A program made the translations under genes and the position numbers. From assembly GCA_946887105.1 (NCBI GenBank), contig CAMPKJ010000013.1, positions 1 to 39,956 on the forward strand: a stretch of DNA of 39,956 bases, given 5' to 3'. Source of the DNA: an uncultured Acidobacteriota bacterium. GTDB lineage: Bacteria > Acidobacteriota > Thermoanaerobaculia > Gp7-AA8. This document shows, one piece after another, positions 25,441-33,781 of the stretch. Within the stretch, counting starts at the first letter, position 1. Each line of letters starts with the position of its first letter. The notes beneath the pieces were generated by a model. That model was not told where the DNA came from, searched no databases, and worked only from the letters and a program-made list of their open reading frames with translations.

Positions 25441-27966
25441 CGCAGCGATCGCCAGCAGGTCATCCTCGAACACGCCCTGCGGCCGCTCCTCGATCCGTCC
25501 GAGCTCCTCGCCGTCGCGGTAGTAGATGAACGTCGCCACTTTCTGCAGCGACTTTCCTTCGAGCAGCGCCGCCGGCTGCTGCTTCGACTTGTCGACCGCC
25601 ACGAAGCGCACCGGCAGCTCGACGCCGAACTGCGTTTTCAGCTCGTCCGCGATGCGCAGGAACTTCGGCACCTCGCGCTGGCTGTCATCGCACCAGGTGC
25701 CCATGAACACTTCCACGCGATCCCCTTCGCGCACCAGCGGCTTCATCATCTCCAGCACCGTGGCGTCGGGCTGGTACTCGTTCTTCTGCCGCACGTAAGC
25801 GGGCAGCGTGGCGGTGAGCCGATTCACGGAGAGCTCGCCGACGATCAGCGGCAGCGAGACGTTCGGGACACTGCTGATCTGCTGCTGCGTTGCGGGCGGG
25901 CGCTCGTCGATGGTGATGGTCTGCACGCGATCGCCGCGCTCGGTCTGATCGACGACGCCGTTCATGCCGTCGTACACGCGCCCGAAGATCGTGTAGCCGC
26001 CGTCGAGGTGCGGCTGCGGCGAATGCGTGATGAAGAACTGCGAGCCGCCGGTGTCGGGTCCGGAGAGCGCCATCCCCACCGCGCCGCGCGTGTACTTCTG
26101 CAGGTTGATCTCGTCGCGGATCACGTAGCCGGGACCGCCGCTCATGTCGTTGCGCGGGTCGCCGCCCTGGATCACGAAGTTCGGCACCACGCGCATGAAG
26201 GACGTGTTGTCGTAGTACTTCTTCTGCGCGAGCTGCGCGAAGTTCCACGCCGTCATCGGCGCGTCCTGCGTCAACAGCGCCATCTCGATTCGGCCGCGTG
26301 TCATGTGAATCGTGGCCGTATGCGGCGTCCGCGACCAGCGCACGATTTCCTCGTATTCGCTCTGCGGCCGCGCGACCGGCAGCGGCGTGTACGCGGGGCG
26401 CGGCTGGTCCAGCTTCTCCACGATCAGGTCGGCGCCGAGGCGGCGCACCACCGGGTCCGCATCCTCGAGCAGTCCGCGCAGGAACGCCGCGCGCTGCGGG
26501 CGTTGCCATTCGGCGATCGCTTTGATGGCGTTGAGCCGCGCGTCGTTCATCGCATTGCCGCGTTCCGCCTCCTCCGCCTTCAGCAGATTCGGCAGCCAGA
26601 CGTTGGACGGATCGACCGTCACCTTCAGATACTTCTCGAGCGCGTTGGCGCGCACGACCACATCGGGATCGGTGAGGCCGGCGCGGATGATCTCCACCTG
26701 CGCATCGACCTGCGTGTCGGCGATCGCGGAGATGACGGCGGCGCGCACCATCGCGTCGGGCGCATTCGCGTAACGCGCGCGGACGGCCATCCCGTGATGC
26801 GTCTCCGCGGTCGCTTCGATCACGCGCACGGTTGCCCACGGAGTCAGGCCGCTGTCGAGCACGCGGAAGGTCTCGGTGTCGGGCATGAAGTGTTTCGCGA
26901 TCGCGCCGGCCGCGAGCTCGCGCTCGGTCTGCGTGCCGTTCTTCAGCACGTCGAGCAGCTTGTCGCGGACGATCGGAACGACGCCGTACAGGCCGAGGAG
27001 ATCGATGGCCGCGGCGCGAACGCCGGGATCGGGATCGTCCGCCGCCGCGAGCACGCGCGGTGCGTGGTCCCAGTGCACGGCGATGCGATGCGCGGCGCCG
27101 ACGCGGCCCGCGGCCACGGCGGCATTCGTGCGCACCCACGGATGCGCATCGCCCAATGCATCGATGAGCTTCGGCAGCGACGCGCGATCGCTGATGCGGC
27201 CGAGGGCGGTCGCGGCGTAGGCGCGCGTGAGCACGTTCGGATCGGTCAGCAGCAACTCGAGCGGTCCGCGCGCCGGCAGGTACGCCCGGCGCGAGAGCGC
27301 GTACGCTCCCTCCTGCCGCACCGCTTCCGACGTGGCGTTGAGCGCGTCCATCGCCGCGGCGCTGGCCGTGTCGTCATTGAAGCGGAACAGGAATCGGACC
27401 GCGCGGGCTCGCAGTCCCTCCGGCCATTTCGCATCGGTCATCCAGAGGTAGCGCGTCAGCAGGTCTTTCGGCTTCGACGGCTTTTCGCCGAGTTTCGAGA
27501 GCGCCTCGACCGCTTCCGCCGCGACGCCGAAATCGGAGTCGCCCGTCAGCCGGATCAGCCCCTCGGCACCTTTCAGATCGCCGATCTCGCCGAGCGCGAA
27601 CGCCACCATCTCGCGCACGTTGCGCTCGCTGTCCGTCACCATCGAGGTCAGCTCGGTCACCCCGGCCTGCGCTTCCTCCGGATCGAGGAGCCGATCGCCG
27701 TCGGCATCGGCGAACGTGTGCGGTCCGATGCGGCCGAGCGCCAGCGCGATGCGCACGCGGTGCAGAGGATTGGGATGCTTCACCCATTCGGCCGTGAATG
27801 CGGGGTCGTACTCGCGCCGGTCCTCGAGCATGAGCACGCGCGCCTCTTCGGCCACCGTCATTCCGTACGGCTCCGCGGGTTGTGCTGTTTCCGCGGACGG
27901 CGGCGGCGCGGTGGTCGTGGTGCAGGCCAGGCTGAGGATCAGGATCGGGAGGGCGAGCTTGCGCAT
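25435..27966 (-). CDS. Lipoprotein: HEAT repeats + cyclophilin + thioredoxin-like
   Basis: An 843-residue exported protein with a lipobox (LSLAC, Cys15). Residues about 60-540 are HEAT-type helical repeats (ALALGRIG, AFALGEIGD, AATALGRISD and others) with an EF-hand-like loop at 87-98 (DADGDRLLDPEE). Residues about 549-690 are a cyclophilin peptidyl-prolyl isomerase with FMRVVPNFVIQGGDP and GSQFFIT. Residues about 748-843 are thioredoxin-like with WCDDS at 758-762, a monothiol CxxS site. It could be a periplasmic-facing protein-folding factor (inference). It is divergent from the cytochrome c maturation operon, with a TATCAT box 8 nt before the ATG. Confidence 0.9.
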   Translation of the reverse strand: MRKLALPILILSLACTTTTAPPPSAETAQPAEPYGMTVAEEARVLMLEDRREYDPAFTAEWVKHPNPLHRVRIALALGRIGPHTFADADGDRLLDPEEAQAGVTELTSMVTDSERNVREMVAFALGEIGDLKGAEGLIRLTGDSDFGVAAEAVEALSKLGEKPSKPKDLLTRYLWMTDAKWPEGLRARAVRFLFRFNDDTASAAAMDALNATSEAVRQEGAYALSRRAYLPARGPLELLLTDPNVLTRAYAATALGRISDRASLPKLIDALGDAHPWVRTNAAVAAGRVGAAHRIAVHWDHAPRVLAAADDPDPGVRAAAIDLLGLYGVVPIVRDKLLDVLKNGTQTERELAAGAIAKHFMPDTETFRVLDSGLTPWATVRVIEATAETHHGMAVRARYANAPDAMVRAAVISAIADTQVDAQVEIIRAGLTDPDVVVRANALEKYLKVTVDPSNVWLPNLLKAEEAERGNAMNDARLNAIKAIAEWQRPQRAAFLRGLLEDADPVVRRLGADLIVEKLDQPRPAYTPLPVARPQSEYEEIVRWSRTPHTATIHMTRGRIEMALLTQDAPMTAWNFAQLAQKKYYDNTSFMRVVPNFVIQGGDPRNDMSGGPGYVIRDEINLQKYTRGAVGMALSGPDTGGSQFFITHSPQPHLDGGYTIFGRVYDGMNGVVDQTERGDRVQTITIDERPPATQQQISSVPNVSLPLIVGELSVNRLTATLPAYVRQKNEYQPDATVLEMMKPLVREGDRVEVFMGTWCDDSQREVPKFLRIADELKTQFGVELPVRFVAVDKSKQQPAALLEGKSLQKVATFIYYRDGEELGRIEERPQGVFEDDLLAIAAR

Positions 27967-27974
27967 GGCCGCGA

Positions 27975-27980
27975 ATGATA
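27975..27980 (-). promoter_or_regulatory. Probable -10 box of the HEAT-cyclophilin gene
   Basis: TATCAT on the minus strand is 8 nt before ATG 27966, with no Shine-Dalgarno sequence. It lies back to back with the ccmA box in a 40-nt divergent gap, so the two promoters must overlap. Confidence 0.5.
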
Positions 27981-27991
27981 GCCGCCTCGGG

Positions 27992-27997
27992 TAGACT
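27992..27997 (+). promoter_or_regulatory. Probable -10 box of the ccm operon
   Basis: TAGACT ends 9 nt before the GTG of ccmA, and there is no Shine-Dalgarno sequence. Transcription would start at or within a few bases of the GTG. No -35 box is recognisable. Confidence 0.45.
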
Positions 27998-28006
27998 CGC
28001 GGGCGC

Positions 28007-28687
28007 GTGAACGACGTTTCGATCGATGTCCATCAGCTGGCGCGGCGGTACGGACGCCGCTGGGCGCTCAGCAGCGTGACCCTGCACATACCGGCCGCGA
28101 CCGCGGTGATGGTGGCCGGCCGCAACGGTGCCGGAAAATCGACGCTGCTGCGCGTGCTCGCGACCGCCATCCGTCCCGATCACGGGACGGCGACCATCGG
28201 CGGCTTCGACGTCGTGCGCGACCGCGCCGACGTGCGCAAACTGACCGCGCTGCTGTCGCATCAGAACTATCTCTACGACTCGCTCACCGCGCGCGAGAAC
28301 CTCGCGGTCGTGGCCGATCACCTGCGCGTTTCCCGCGATCGCGTCCTGCCGCTGCTCGAGCAGGTCGGACTCGCGGCGCGCGCGGACGATGTGATCTCGA
28401 CGTTCTCCGCCGGCATGCGCAAGCGGTTGTCGTTCGCGCGCGTGCTGCTGCAGGAGCCGCGGCTGGTGCTGCTCGACGAGCCGTATGGCGCGCTCGATCC
28501 GCCCGGCTTCGATCTCGTCGACAGCGTCATCGCCGGACTGAAGGCCAGCGGAGCGACCATCCTCATGGCCACGCATCAATGGGAGCGCTCCGCGAGCTTC
28601 TGCGACATGGCGGTGGTGATCGAGCAGGGGAAGGTGTACTGGCAGGGGCCGGCCGGCGAGGCGATGGCGCACGAGGTACGGGAGTGA
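28007..28687 (+). CDS. ccmA: Cytochrome c maturation ABC ATPase CcmA
   Basis: ATPase of the CcmABCD complex, which uses ATP to release holo-CcmE. The 226 residues have Walker A GRNGAGKST, the signature FSAGMRKRLSFARVLL, Walker B LVLLDEPYGALD and the switch His in MATHQW. Identity as CcmA rather than a generic ABC ATPase comes from ccmB-I directly downstream. The start is GTG. A family-B repeat separates it from ccmB, while the later ccm genes are nearly all overlapped. Confidence 0.93.
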   Translation: MNDVSIDVHQLARRYGRRWALSSVTLHIPAATAVMVAGRNGAGKSTLLRVLATAIRPDHGTATIGGFDVVRDRADVRKLTALLSHQNYLYDSLTARENLAVVADHLRVSRDRVLPLLEQVGLAARADDVISTFSAGMRKRLSFARVLLQEPRLVLLDEPYGALDPPGFDLVDSVIAGLKASGATILMATHQWERSASFCDMAVVIEQGKVYWQGPAGEAMAHEVRE

Positions 28688-28689
28688 GA

Positions 28690-28774
28690 AGTCGCAGAGT
28701 CTCAAAGTCTCAGAGTCTCAAAGGGTCTGCCTCCCTCGTCCTTTGCGACTTTGCGACTTTGCGACTTTGCGACT
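28690..28774. repeat. Inverted tandem-unit repeat, family B
   Basis: The left arm (28690-28724) has four 8-nt units AGTCGCAG, AGTCTCAA, AGTCTCAG, AGTCTCAA, then AGG. The right arm (28740-28774) has CCT then four exact TTGCGACT units, the reverse complement of AGTCGCAA. The loop is about 15 nt. It lies between ccmA (stop 28687) and ccmB (ATG 28797). Confidence 0.93.
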
Positions 28775-28796
28775 CCCCCCGCGGGTGGGGGCGCCC

Positions 28797-29456
28797 ATGC
28801 TGATCGCCGCGCTCCGCAAGGAGCTCCTCCTCCAATGGCGTACGCGCGGCCAGCTCATGGCCGTGTTCGTCTTCGGCGCGGCCGCGCTGCTGCTCTTTAG
28901 CTTCGCCATCGGTCCGGACGCCTCCGCGTTGCGCACGTTCTCGGCGGGGTTTCTTTGGCTCGGACTGCTGCTCTCCTCGACCCTCACGCTGGCCGAGAGT
29001 TTCCACGCCGAGATGGAGAATCGCGCGCTGGAAGGTCTGCTGCTGTTGCCGTCCGATCCGCACGCCCTCTATTACGCGAAGGCGATCGCCAACTGGATCC
29101 AGCTCACGCTTCTCGGCATCGCCCTGGTCCCGGTCATGGTCGTCCTCTACGACGCCGGCACGCCGCGACTGCTGACTCTGCTTCTGGTGATCGTCCTCGG
29201 CGCGGCCGGACTCTCCGCGCCGGGAACTCTCTATGCCGCGATGACGGCGCAGCTCAAGGCGAAACAGACTCTGCTCCCTCTGCTGTTGTTCCCGCTGATC
29301 GTTCCGGCCCTGCTCGCGTCCGTCAAGGCAACGTCCCTGGTGATCCTCGGCGACCCGATGGGGCAGGCCCGGCCGTGGATCATTCTGTTGATCGCGTTCG
29401 ACCTGATCTACTGGTCGCTGTGCGGATTGTTGTACGGTCGTGTGGTCGAGGACTGA
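28797..29456 (+). CDS. ccmB: Cytochrome c maturation permease CcmB
   Basis: Membrane partner of CcmA. From ATG 28797 it has 219 residues, the usual CcmB length, starting LIAALRKELLLQWRTRGQL. It has about six membrane segments and the cytoplasmic AESFHAEMENRALEGLLLLP block typical of CcmB. The frame is open upstream through the repeat to 28743; that part is repeat-encoded and was not used. The ccmC ATG follows after 7 nt. Confidence 0.94.
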   Translation: MLIAALRKELLLQWRTRGQLMAVFVFGAAALLLFSFAIGPDASALRTFSAGFLWLGLLLSSTLTLAESFHAEMENRALEGLLLLPSDPHALYYAKAIANWIQLTLLGIALVPVMVVLYDAGTPRLLTLLLVIVLGAAGLSAPGTLYAAMTAQLKAKQTLLPLLLFPLIVPALLASVKATSLVILGDPMGQARPWIILLIAFDLIYWSLCGLLYGRVVED

Positions 29457-29463
29457 GACGAAG

Positions 29464-30123
29464 ATGCGCAAAGGCTACGCATTCATCCTGATCGGAGCGG
29501 CCCTGCTGCTGCTCGGCTCGTATTACGGACTCTTCGTGGCGCCGCCCGAGAAGTTCATGCGCGACGTGCAGCGCATCATGTACGTGCACGTGCCGACCGC
29601 GTGGAACTGGATGCTGGCCATCCTCTTCTCGTTCTTCTGCGCGATCGCTTTTCTCTTCCGCAACGACATGAAGTGGGACGCGCGCCTCGAGGCCGGCCTC
29701 GAAGTAGGAGCGCTGTTCGGCTTTCTGCTCTGCTGCCAGGGCTCGATCTGGGCCAAGCCGACCTGGGGCGTCTGGTGGGACTGGGACCCGCGCCTGACCA
29801 CCACCGCCGTGCTGCTGTTCGCGACTCTGGGCATCCTGGCGCTGCGCAACTTCGTCGAAGATCCGACCAAGCGCGCGGTCTGGTCCTCCGTGGCCACGAT
29901 CATCGCCTCGGTCGATCTGCCGATCGTCTACTTCTCGGTCAAATGGTGGAACTCGCTGCACCAGGTGCAGTCGACGCCGCAGACCGTCTCGTCGCCGTTT
30001 CATCTGCCGCTGCGCGTGAACGCGTTCGGCGTGCTCTTTCTGATGATCGGATTCATCATGGTACGCACACGCATCGCCGCGGCGCGGCACGAACGTGAGC
30101 TGACCGCACCGGAGGTCGCATGA
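29464..30123 (+). CDS. ccmC: Haem transport protein CcmC
   Basis: Presents haem to CcmE in the inner membrane. The 219 residues contain the tryptophan-rich haem motif WGVWWDWDPRLTT (about residues 99-111), with His residues in MYVHVPTAWNW and near the end, and six membrane segments. The stop overlaps the ccmD start as ATGA. Confidence 0.95.
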   Translation: MRKGYAFILIGAALLLLGSYYGLFVAPPEKFMRDVQRIMYVHVPTAWNWMLAILFSFFCAIAFLFRNDMKWDARLEAGLEVGALFGFLLCCQGSIWAKPTWGVWWDWDPRLTTTAVLLFATLGILALRNFVEDPTKRAVWSSVATIIASVDLPIVYFSVKWWNSLHQVQSTPQTVSSPFHLPLRVNAFGVLFLMIGFIMVRTRIAAARHERELTAPEVA

Positions 30124-30245
30124 CTGAAGGCGTGATCAGCGGAGGCTGGGAGTTCGTCTGGGCCGCATACGGAATCACCGCGGCCGTATTTGTGCTGTAC
30201 GGAATCTCACTCATGTCCCGCATTCGGGAGGCCCGAAAGAAATGA
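30120..30245 (+). CDS. ccmD: CcmD-like small membrane protein
   Basis: A 41-residue protein with one membrane segment (FVWAAYGITAAVFVLYGISL) and a basic tail (SRIREARKK), the usual CcmD plan. It sits in the ccmC-ccmE interval with ATGA overlaps on both sides. In known systems CcmD is needed to release holo-CcmE from CcmABC. It was read directly from the bases. Confidence 0.92.
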   Translation: MTEGVISGGWEFVWAAYGITAAVFVLYGISLMSRIREARKK

Positions 30246-30718
30246 CCGAATCCGACAAGATGCGCCGCAGGACGCGCTGGTACATGGCCGGCGCATTCGC
30301 CGTCGCCGCGATCGCGTTCGGCGTGATCGCCGGCAGCGGCATCAACAAAAACCTCGTCTATTACTGGACGCCTACCGACCTCTACGCGAACGGCGACAAG
30401 GCGTACGGCGCGTCGATCCGTCTCGGCGGCATGGTCGCCAAGGGCTCGATCCGGAAGATCGGCGGCTCGGCGGTCGAGTTCGACGTCAAAGATGCCACGC
30501 GCGTGGTTCGCGTGAAGACCAGCACCGTCCCGCCGCAGATGTTCCGCGAGAACATCGGCGTGGTCGTGGAAGGGACGATGGTCAAGGGCGGCTACTTCCA
30601 GTCGAACCGCCTGATGGTCTCGCACAACAACGAGTACAAGGCACCCGAGGCAGGACATCCGGTCGATCGCAAAGAGCTCGAGCGGATGATGAAGAGCGTC
30701 GAGCAAGGAAACACATGA
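30242..30718 (+). CDS. ccmE: Haem chaperone CcmE
   Basis: Periplasmic haem carrier anchored by one N-terminal membrane segment (residues 13-32). The 158 residues have the OB-fold core with RLGGMVAKGSI and the haem-binding HxxxY motif at H128-Y132 (SHNNEY), the form that binds haem covalently through His. It overlaps ccmD and ccmF by 4 nt each. Confidence 0.95.
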   Translation: MTESDKMRRRTRWYMAGAFAVAAIAFGVIAGSGINKNLVYYWTPTDLYANGDKAYGASIRLGGMVAKGSIRKIGGSAVEFDVKDATRVVRVKTSTVPPQMFRENIGVVVEGTMVKGGYFQSNRLMVSHNNEYKAPEAGHPVDRKELERMMKSVEQGNT

Positions 30719-32793
30719 TCCCTTCCCTCGGACGCATGCTCATTCTGGCGTCGCTCCTCTGCGCCGCCGCGGGCGCGGTGCTCGGATTCGCCGCCGGCCG
30801 CTCGCGCTCGCTCGAAGGGCTGAAGTGGACGCGCCGCTTCGCCTATCTCTACGCCGCCACCATCGGCGCCGCCGCGCTGCTGATGGAGTACGCGCTGCTC
30901 ACGCACGACTTCTCGGTCGGCTACGTCGCGCAGGTCGGCTCGCGTGCGGTTCCGACATGGGTCACGATCGTCAGCCTCTGGTCGTCGCTCGAAGGCTCGA
31001 TCCTCTTCTGGGGCTTCGTCCTCGGCGCATACATCGCGCTGGCGACGTTCCTCACGCGCGGACGCTACGCGGAGTACCAGCCCGACGCGATCGGCGTCTG
31101 GCTCAGTTGCGCGGCGTTCTTCAGCTTTCTGATCGCCGGTCCGGCCAATCCGTTTCTGACCGTTCCGAACCCGCCGCTCGATGGTCCCGGTCCGAATCCG
31201 CTGCTGCAGAATCACGTGCTGATGGCGGTCCATCCGCCGTTCCTCTATCTCGGCTACGTCGGCATGACCATTCCGTTCGGATTCGCGTGCGCGGCGCTGA
31301 TCAAAGGACGCCTCGGACACGGCATCCTCAAGCCGCTGCGCGAGTCGCTGATGCTGCCGTGGATCTTCCAGACCATCGCAATCATGTTGGGGGGCTGGTG
31401 GGCGTACGAAGTGCTCGGCTGGGGCGGTTACTGGGCCTGGGATCCGGTCGAAAACGCATCGCTGCTTCCGTGGCTGACCGCCACCGCCGCACTGCACTCG
31501 ATCATGGTCGTCGAACGCCGCGGCATTCTGAAGGGCTGGACGATCACGCTGATCCAGGCCACGTTCCTGCTGGTCATCCTCGGCACGTTCATGACGCGCT
31601 CCGGCGTGTTCAACTCCGTGCATTCGTTCACGCAGAGCGCGATCGGTCCGACCATTCTCGCGTTCCTGGCGGTGTCGCTGCTCTTCTCGATCGCACTGCT
31701 GGCGTTCCGCATCGACAAGCTCGAAAGCGACGGCCGGATCGAAGGCGCCGCCAGCCGCGAGGCGATGTTCCTCATCAACAATATGCTGTTCGTGCTGCTG
31801 ACGTTCACGGTGCTGATCGGCACCGTCTTCCCGCTCATCGTCGAGGCCATCAACGGCAAGCAGATGAGCGTCGGACGTCCGTACTTCGATCAGATGGTGA
31901 TCCCGATCGGCGCGGTGCTGCTGTTCATCCTCGGCGTCGGCCCGGCGCTCCCGTGGGGCCGCGCCACCGGCGATCAGGTGAAGAAGGCGTTGCTGCCGCC
32001 ATTCCTCGGCGCCGCGGTATTCGCGATCGTCGGGTTCATCGCCAACGTGCGCAGCCCGTGGACGCTGCTGACGCTCGCGTTTGGCGGGTACGCGGTGTGG
32101 GTGACGCTCGGACAGATGTTCCTGCCGATGCTGCAGCGGATGAATCGCGGCGAGTCGGCGACGGCGTCGTTCGTCGACGCGAACCTGCGCCGCGGGCGGA
32201 GACGTTTCGCGTCGTACATCGTCCACGGCGCGGTGGTGGTGACGATCCTCTGCATCGCCATCGGCACCTCGCTGCGCCAGACCAATGAGCTGCACTTCAC
32301 GAAGGGACAGACGCAGCAGGCGTCGGGATTCGACGTCACGTTCCGCGGCGTCGAAGAGCTGCGCGAGCCGCACCGCACGTCGATCCTCGGCCGCTTCGAC
32401 ATCACCCGCAACGGAAAGCCGGTGGCCAGCCTCGCGCCGCGCATGAATCAGTACCGCATGATGCGCGAGCCGATCGGCACGCCGGACGTGCACACCACCG
32501 CCGGCGGCGATCTGTATCTCGCGCTCAGCAACATCGATCCGTCGGCCGAGACCGCGAGCGTGAACGTGATCACCACGCCGCTGGTGATGTGGATCTGGAT
32601 CGCGGTGATTCTGATGGGCGTTGGCGCGCTGTTCGGATTGGTTCCGGCGCGGCGCGCTGCTGAAGTCCCTCGGGGTTCCTCGGAGTTCCTCGGAGTTCCT
32701 CGGGACCAGGAGATCGCTGAGCCGCCGGATACTCCGAGGGACTCCGAGGAACCCCGAGGAACCCGAGGAACTTCAGCACCGGAGACCGCATGA
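30715..32793 (+). CDS. ccmF: Cytochrome c haem lyase subunit CcmF
   Basis: Multi-pass membrane protein that joins haem to apocytochrome c. From the ATG overlapping the ccmE stop it has 692 residues (E. coli 647). The WWD-type motif WGGYWAWDPVENASLLPW is present, and the last membrane segment is VMWIWIAVILMGVGALFGL. After this the protein ends in about 40 residues encoded by a family-A repeat (VPRGSSEFLGVPR... then TPRDSEEPRGTRGTS). The stop overlaps the ccmG ATG. Confidence 0.95.
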   Translation: MIPSLGRMLILASLLCAAAGAVLGFAAGRSRSLEGLKWTRRFAYLYAATIGAAALLMEYALLTHDFSVGYVAQVGSRAVPTWVTIVSLWSSLEGSILFWGFVLGAYIALATFLTRGRYAEYQPDAIGVWLSCAAFFSFLIAGPANPFLTVPNPPLDGPGPNPLLQNHVLMAVHPPFLYLGYVGMTIPFGFACAALIKGRLGHGILKPLRESLMLPWIFQTIAIMLGGWWAYEVLGWGGYWAWDPVENASLLPWLTATAALHSIMVVERRGILKGWTITLIQATFLLVILGTFMTRSGVFNSVHSFTQSAIGPTILAFLAVSLLFSIALLAFRIDKLESDGRIEGAASREAMFLINNMLFVLLTFTVLIGTVFPLIVEAINGKQMSVGRPYFDQMVIPIGAVLLFILGVGPALPWGRATGDQVKKALLPPFLGAAVFAIVGFIANVRSPWTLLTLAFGGYAVWVTLGQMFLPMLQRMNRGESATASFVDANLRRGRRRFASYIVHGAVVVTILCIAIGTSLRQTNELHFTKGQTQQASGFDVTFRGVEELREPHRTSILGRFDITRNGKPVASLAPRMNQYRMMREPIGTPDVHTTAGGDLYLALSNIDPSAETASVNVITTPLVMWIWIAVILMGVGALFGLVPARRAAEVPRGSSEFLGVPRDQEIAEPPDTPRDSEEPRGTRGTSAPETA
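32662..32775. repeat. Inverted tandem-unit repeat, family A, copy 3 (inside ccmF)
   Basis: The left arm (32662-32703) starts TGAAGT and has four AGTTCCTCGG-type units. The right arm (about 32731-32774) has four CTCCGAGGAA-type units and ends ACTTCA, so even the outer ends are inverted. The loop is about 27 nt. The element lies in frame in the 3' end of ccmF and stops just before the ccmG ribosome-binding site (GGAG). Confidence 0.92.
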
Positions 32794-33305
32794 ACCGCAC
32801 CGTCCTCCTCGTCGGCGTCGCCATCGCAGCGATCCTGCTCGGGATCCTGTTCATGGGACTGGGCAAGAATCCGAACGAGATCCGTTCGCCGCTGATCGGC
32901 AAAGCGGCGCCGGCGTTCACGCTGCGCGAAGTCGGCACCGGCCGCGCGGTCGATCTCGCGCAACTGCGCGGAAAACCGGTGGTGATCAACTTCTGGGCAA
33001 CGTGGTGCGCGCCGTGTTGGGAAGAGCATCCGGTGCTGGTCGCGAACGCGAAGATGCTGCCGGACGTGCAGTTTCTCGGCGTCGTGTTCCAGGATTCCGA
33101 GGAGAAGATTCTCGGCTTCCTGCAGCAGCGCGGATCGAGTTATCCGACCGTCGTCGACGACCGCGGGAAGACAGCCATCGCGTACGGCGTCGGCGGCGTG
33201 CCGGAGACCTTTTTCCTCGATGAGCGGGGGATCATCGTCGCGAAGTTCAGCGGACCGATGTCGTCCGACATCCTGCAGGAGCATCTGCGGAAGGTCGTGC
33301 GCTGA
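32790..33305 (+). CDS. ccmG: Periplasmic thioredoxin CcmG/DsbE
   Basis: Membrane-anchored thioredoxin that keeps apocytochrome c thiols reduced. Of 171 residues, 5-23 form the anchor, WCAPC holds C73 and C76, and the cis-Pro loop is GVGGVPETF. Its ATG overlaps the ccmF stop. It could also be called ResA-like, but the place in the operon fits CcmG. Confidence 0.95.
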   Translation: MNRTVLLVGVAIAAILLGILFMGLGKNPNEIRSPLIGKAAPAFTLREVGTGRAVDLAQLRGKPVVINFWATWCAPCWEEHPVLVANAKMLPDVQFLGVVFQDSEEKILGFLQQRGSSYPTVVDDRGKTAIAYGVGGVPETFFLDERGIIVAKFSGPMSSDILQEHLRKVVR

Positions 33306-33781
33306 TGGTGCTGGCGCTGCTGCTTCTGCTGCAATTGAAAGTGCCGGACGCGGCCACGTTCGTCGGTCCGCCGAAAGGCGCGCCGATGGCCGGAGCGGCA
33401 CTCGCACAGCGCACGAACGAAGTGTCCGCGCTGCTGCGCTGCCCGGTCTGTCAGGGCATGGCTGTCGCCGATTCGCCCGCGGAGATGGCGGTGAACATGA
33501 AGGCGCAGGTGCACGAGCTCCTCGCGCGCGGCTACACGGAAGAGCAGATCCTGAAGTACTTCGAGCTGTCGTACGGGCAGTTCGTGCTCTTGCGGCCGAA
33601 GTTCGAAGGCGTGAATCGTCTGGTGTGGCTGTTGCCACTCGGCGCGTTGCTGGCCGGCATCGCCATCGTCTATTTCGCGCTGAAGAAGCTCGAGTCCCGC
33701 GCCGCGGCACCGGCGCCGGCGCCTGTGGATGATCCTTACCTGTCGCGCGTGCGCGATCTCGTCGGCGGAGACAAATCATGA
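33305..33781 (+). CDS. ccmH: Cytochrome c maturation protein CcmH
   Basis: Thiol-reducing protein that works with CcmG on the apocytochrome CxxCH site. The 158 residues have a hydrophobic N-terminus, the LRCPVCQ motif (C46, C49) and a C-terminal membrane helix (LVWLLPLGALLAGIAIVYFA). It is the short form, equal to the N-terminal half of E. coli CcmH; the TPR half is the separate next gene. The start shares a base with the ccmG stop. Confidence 0.94.
   Translation: MVLALLLLLQLKVPDAATFVGPPKGAPMAGAALAQRTNEVSALLRCPVCQGMAVADSPAEMAVNMKAQVHELLARGYTEEQILKYFELSYGQFVLLRPKFEGVNRLVWLLPLGALLAGIAIVYFALKKLESRAAAPAPAPVDDPYLSRVRDLVGGDKS

Noticed and set aside
28690..28774. Intrinsic terminator between ccmA and ccmB
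   Set aside because: The stem is made of tandem units and is not followed by a T-run; the operon continues at once with ccmB.
28743..28796. Longer CcmB start inside the repeat
   Set aside because: Residues would be repeat-encoded (LCDFATLR type), and ATG 28797 gives the normal CcmB N-terminus and length.
30592..32493. Open frame of 633 codons opposite ccmF
   Set aside because: Antisense to a clear CcmF; composition is repetitive Arg/Glu/Asp/His with no motif.
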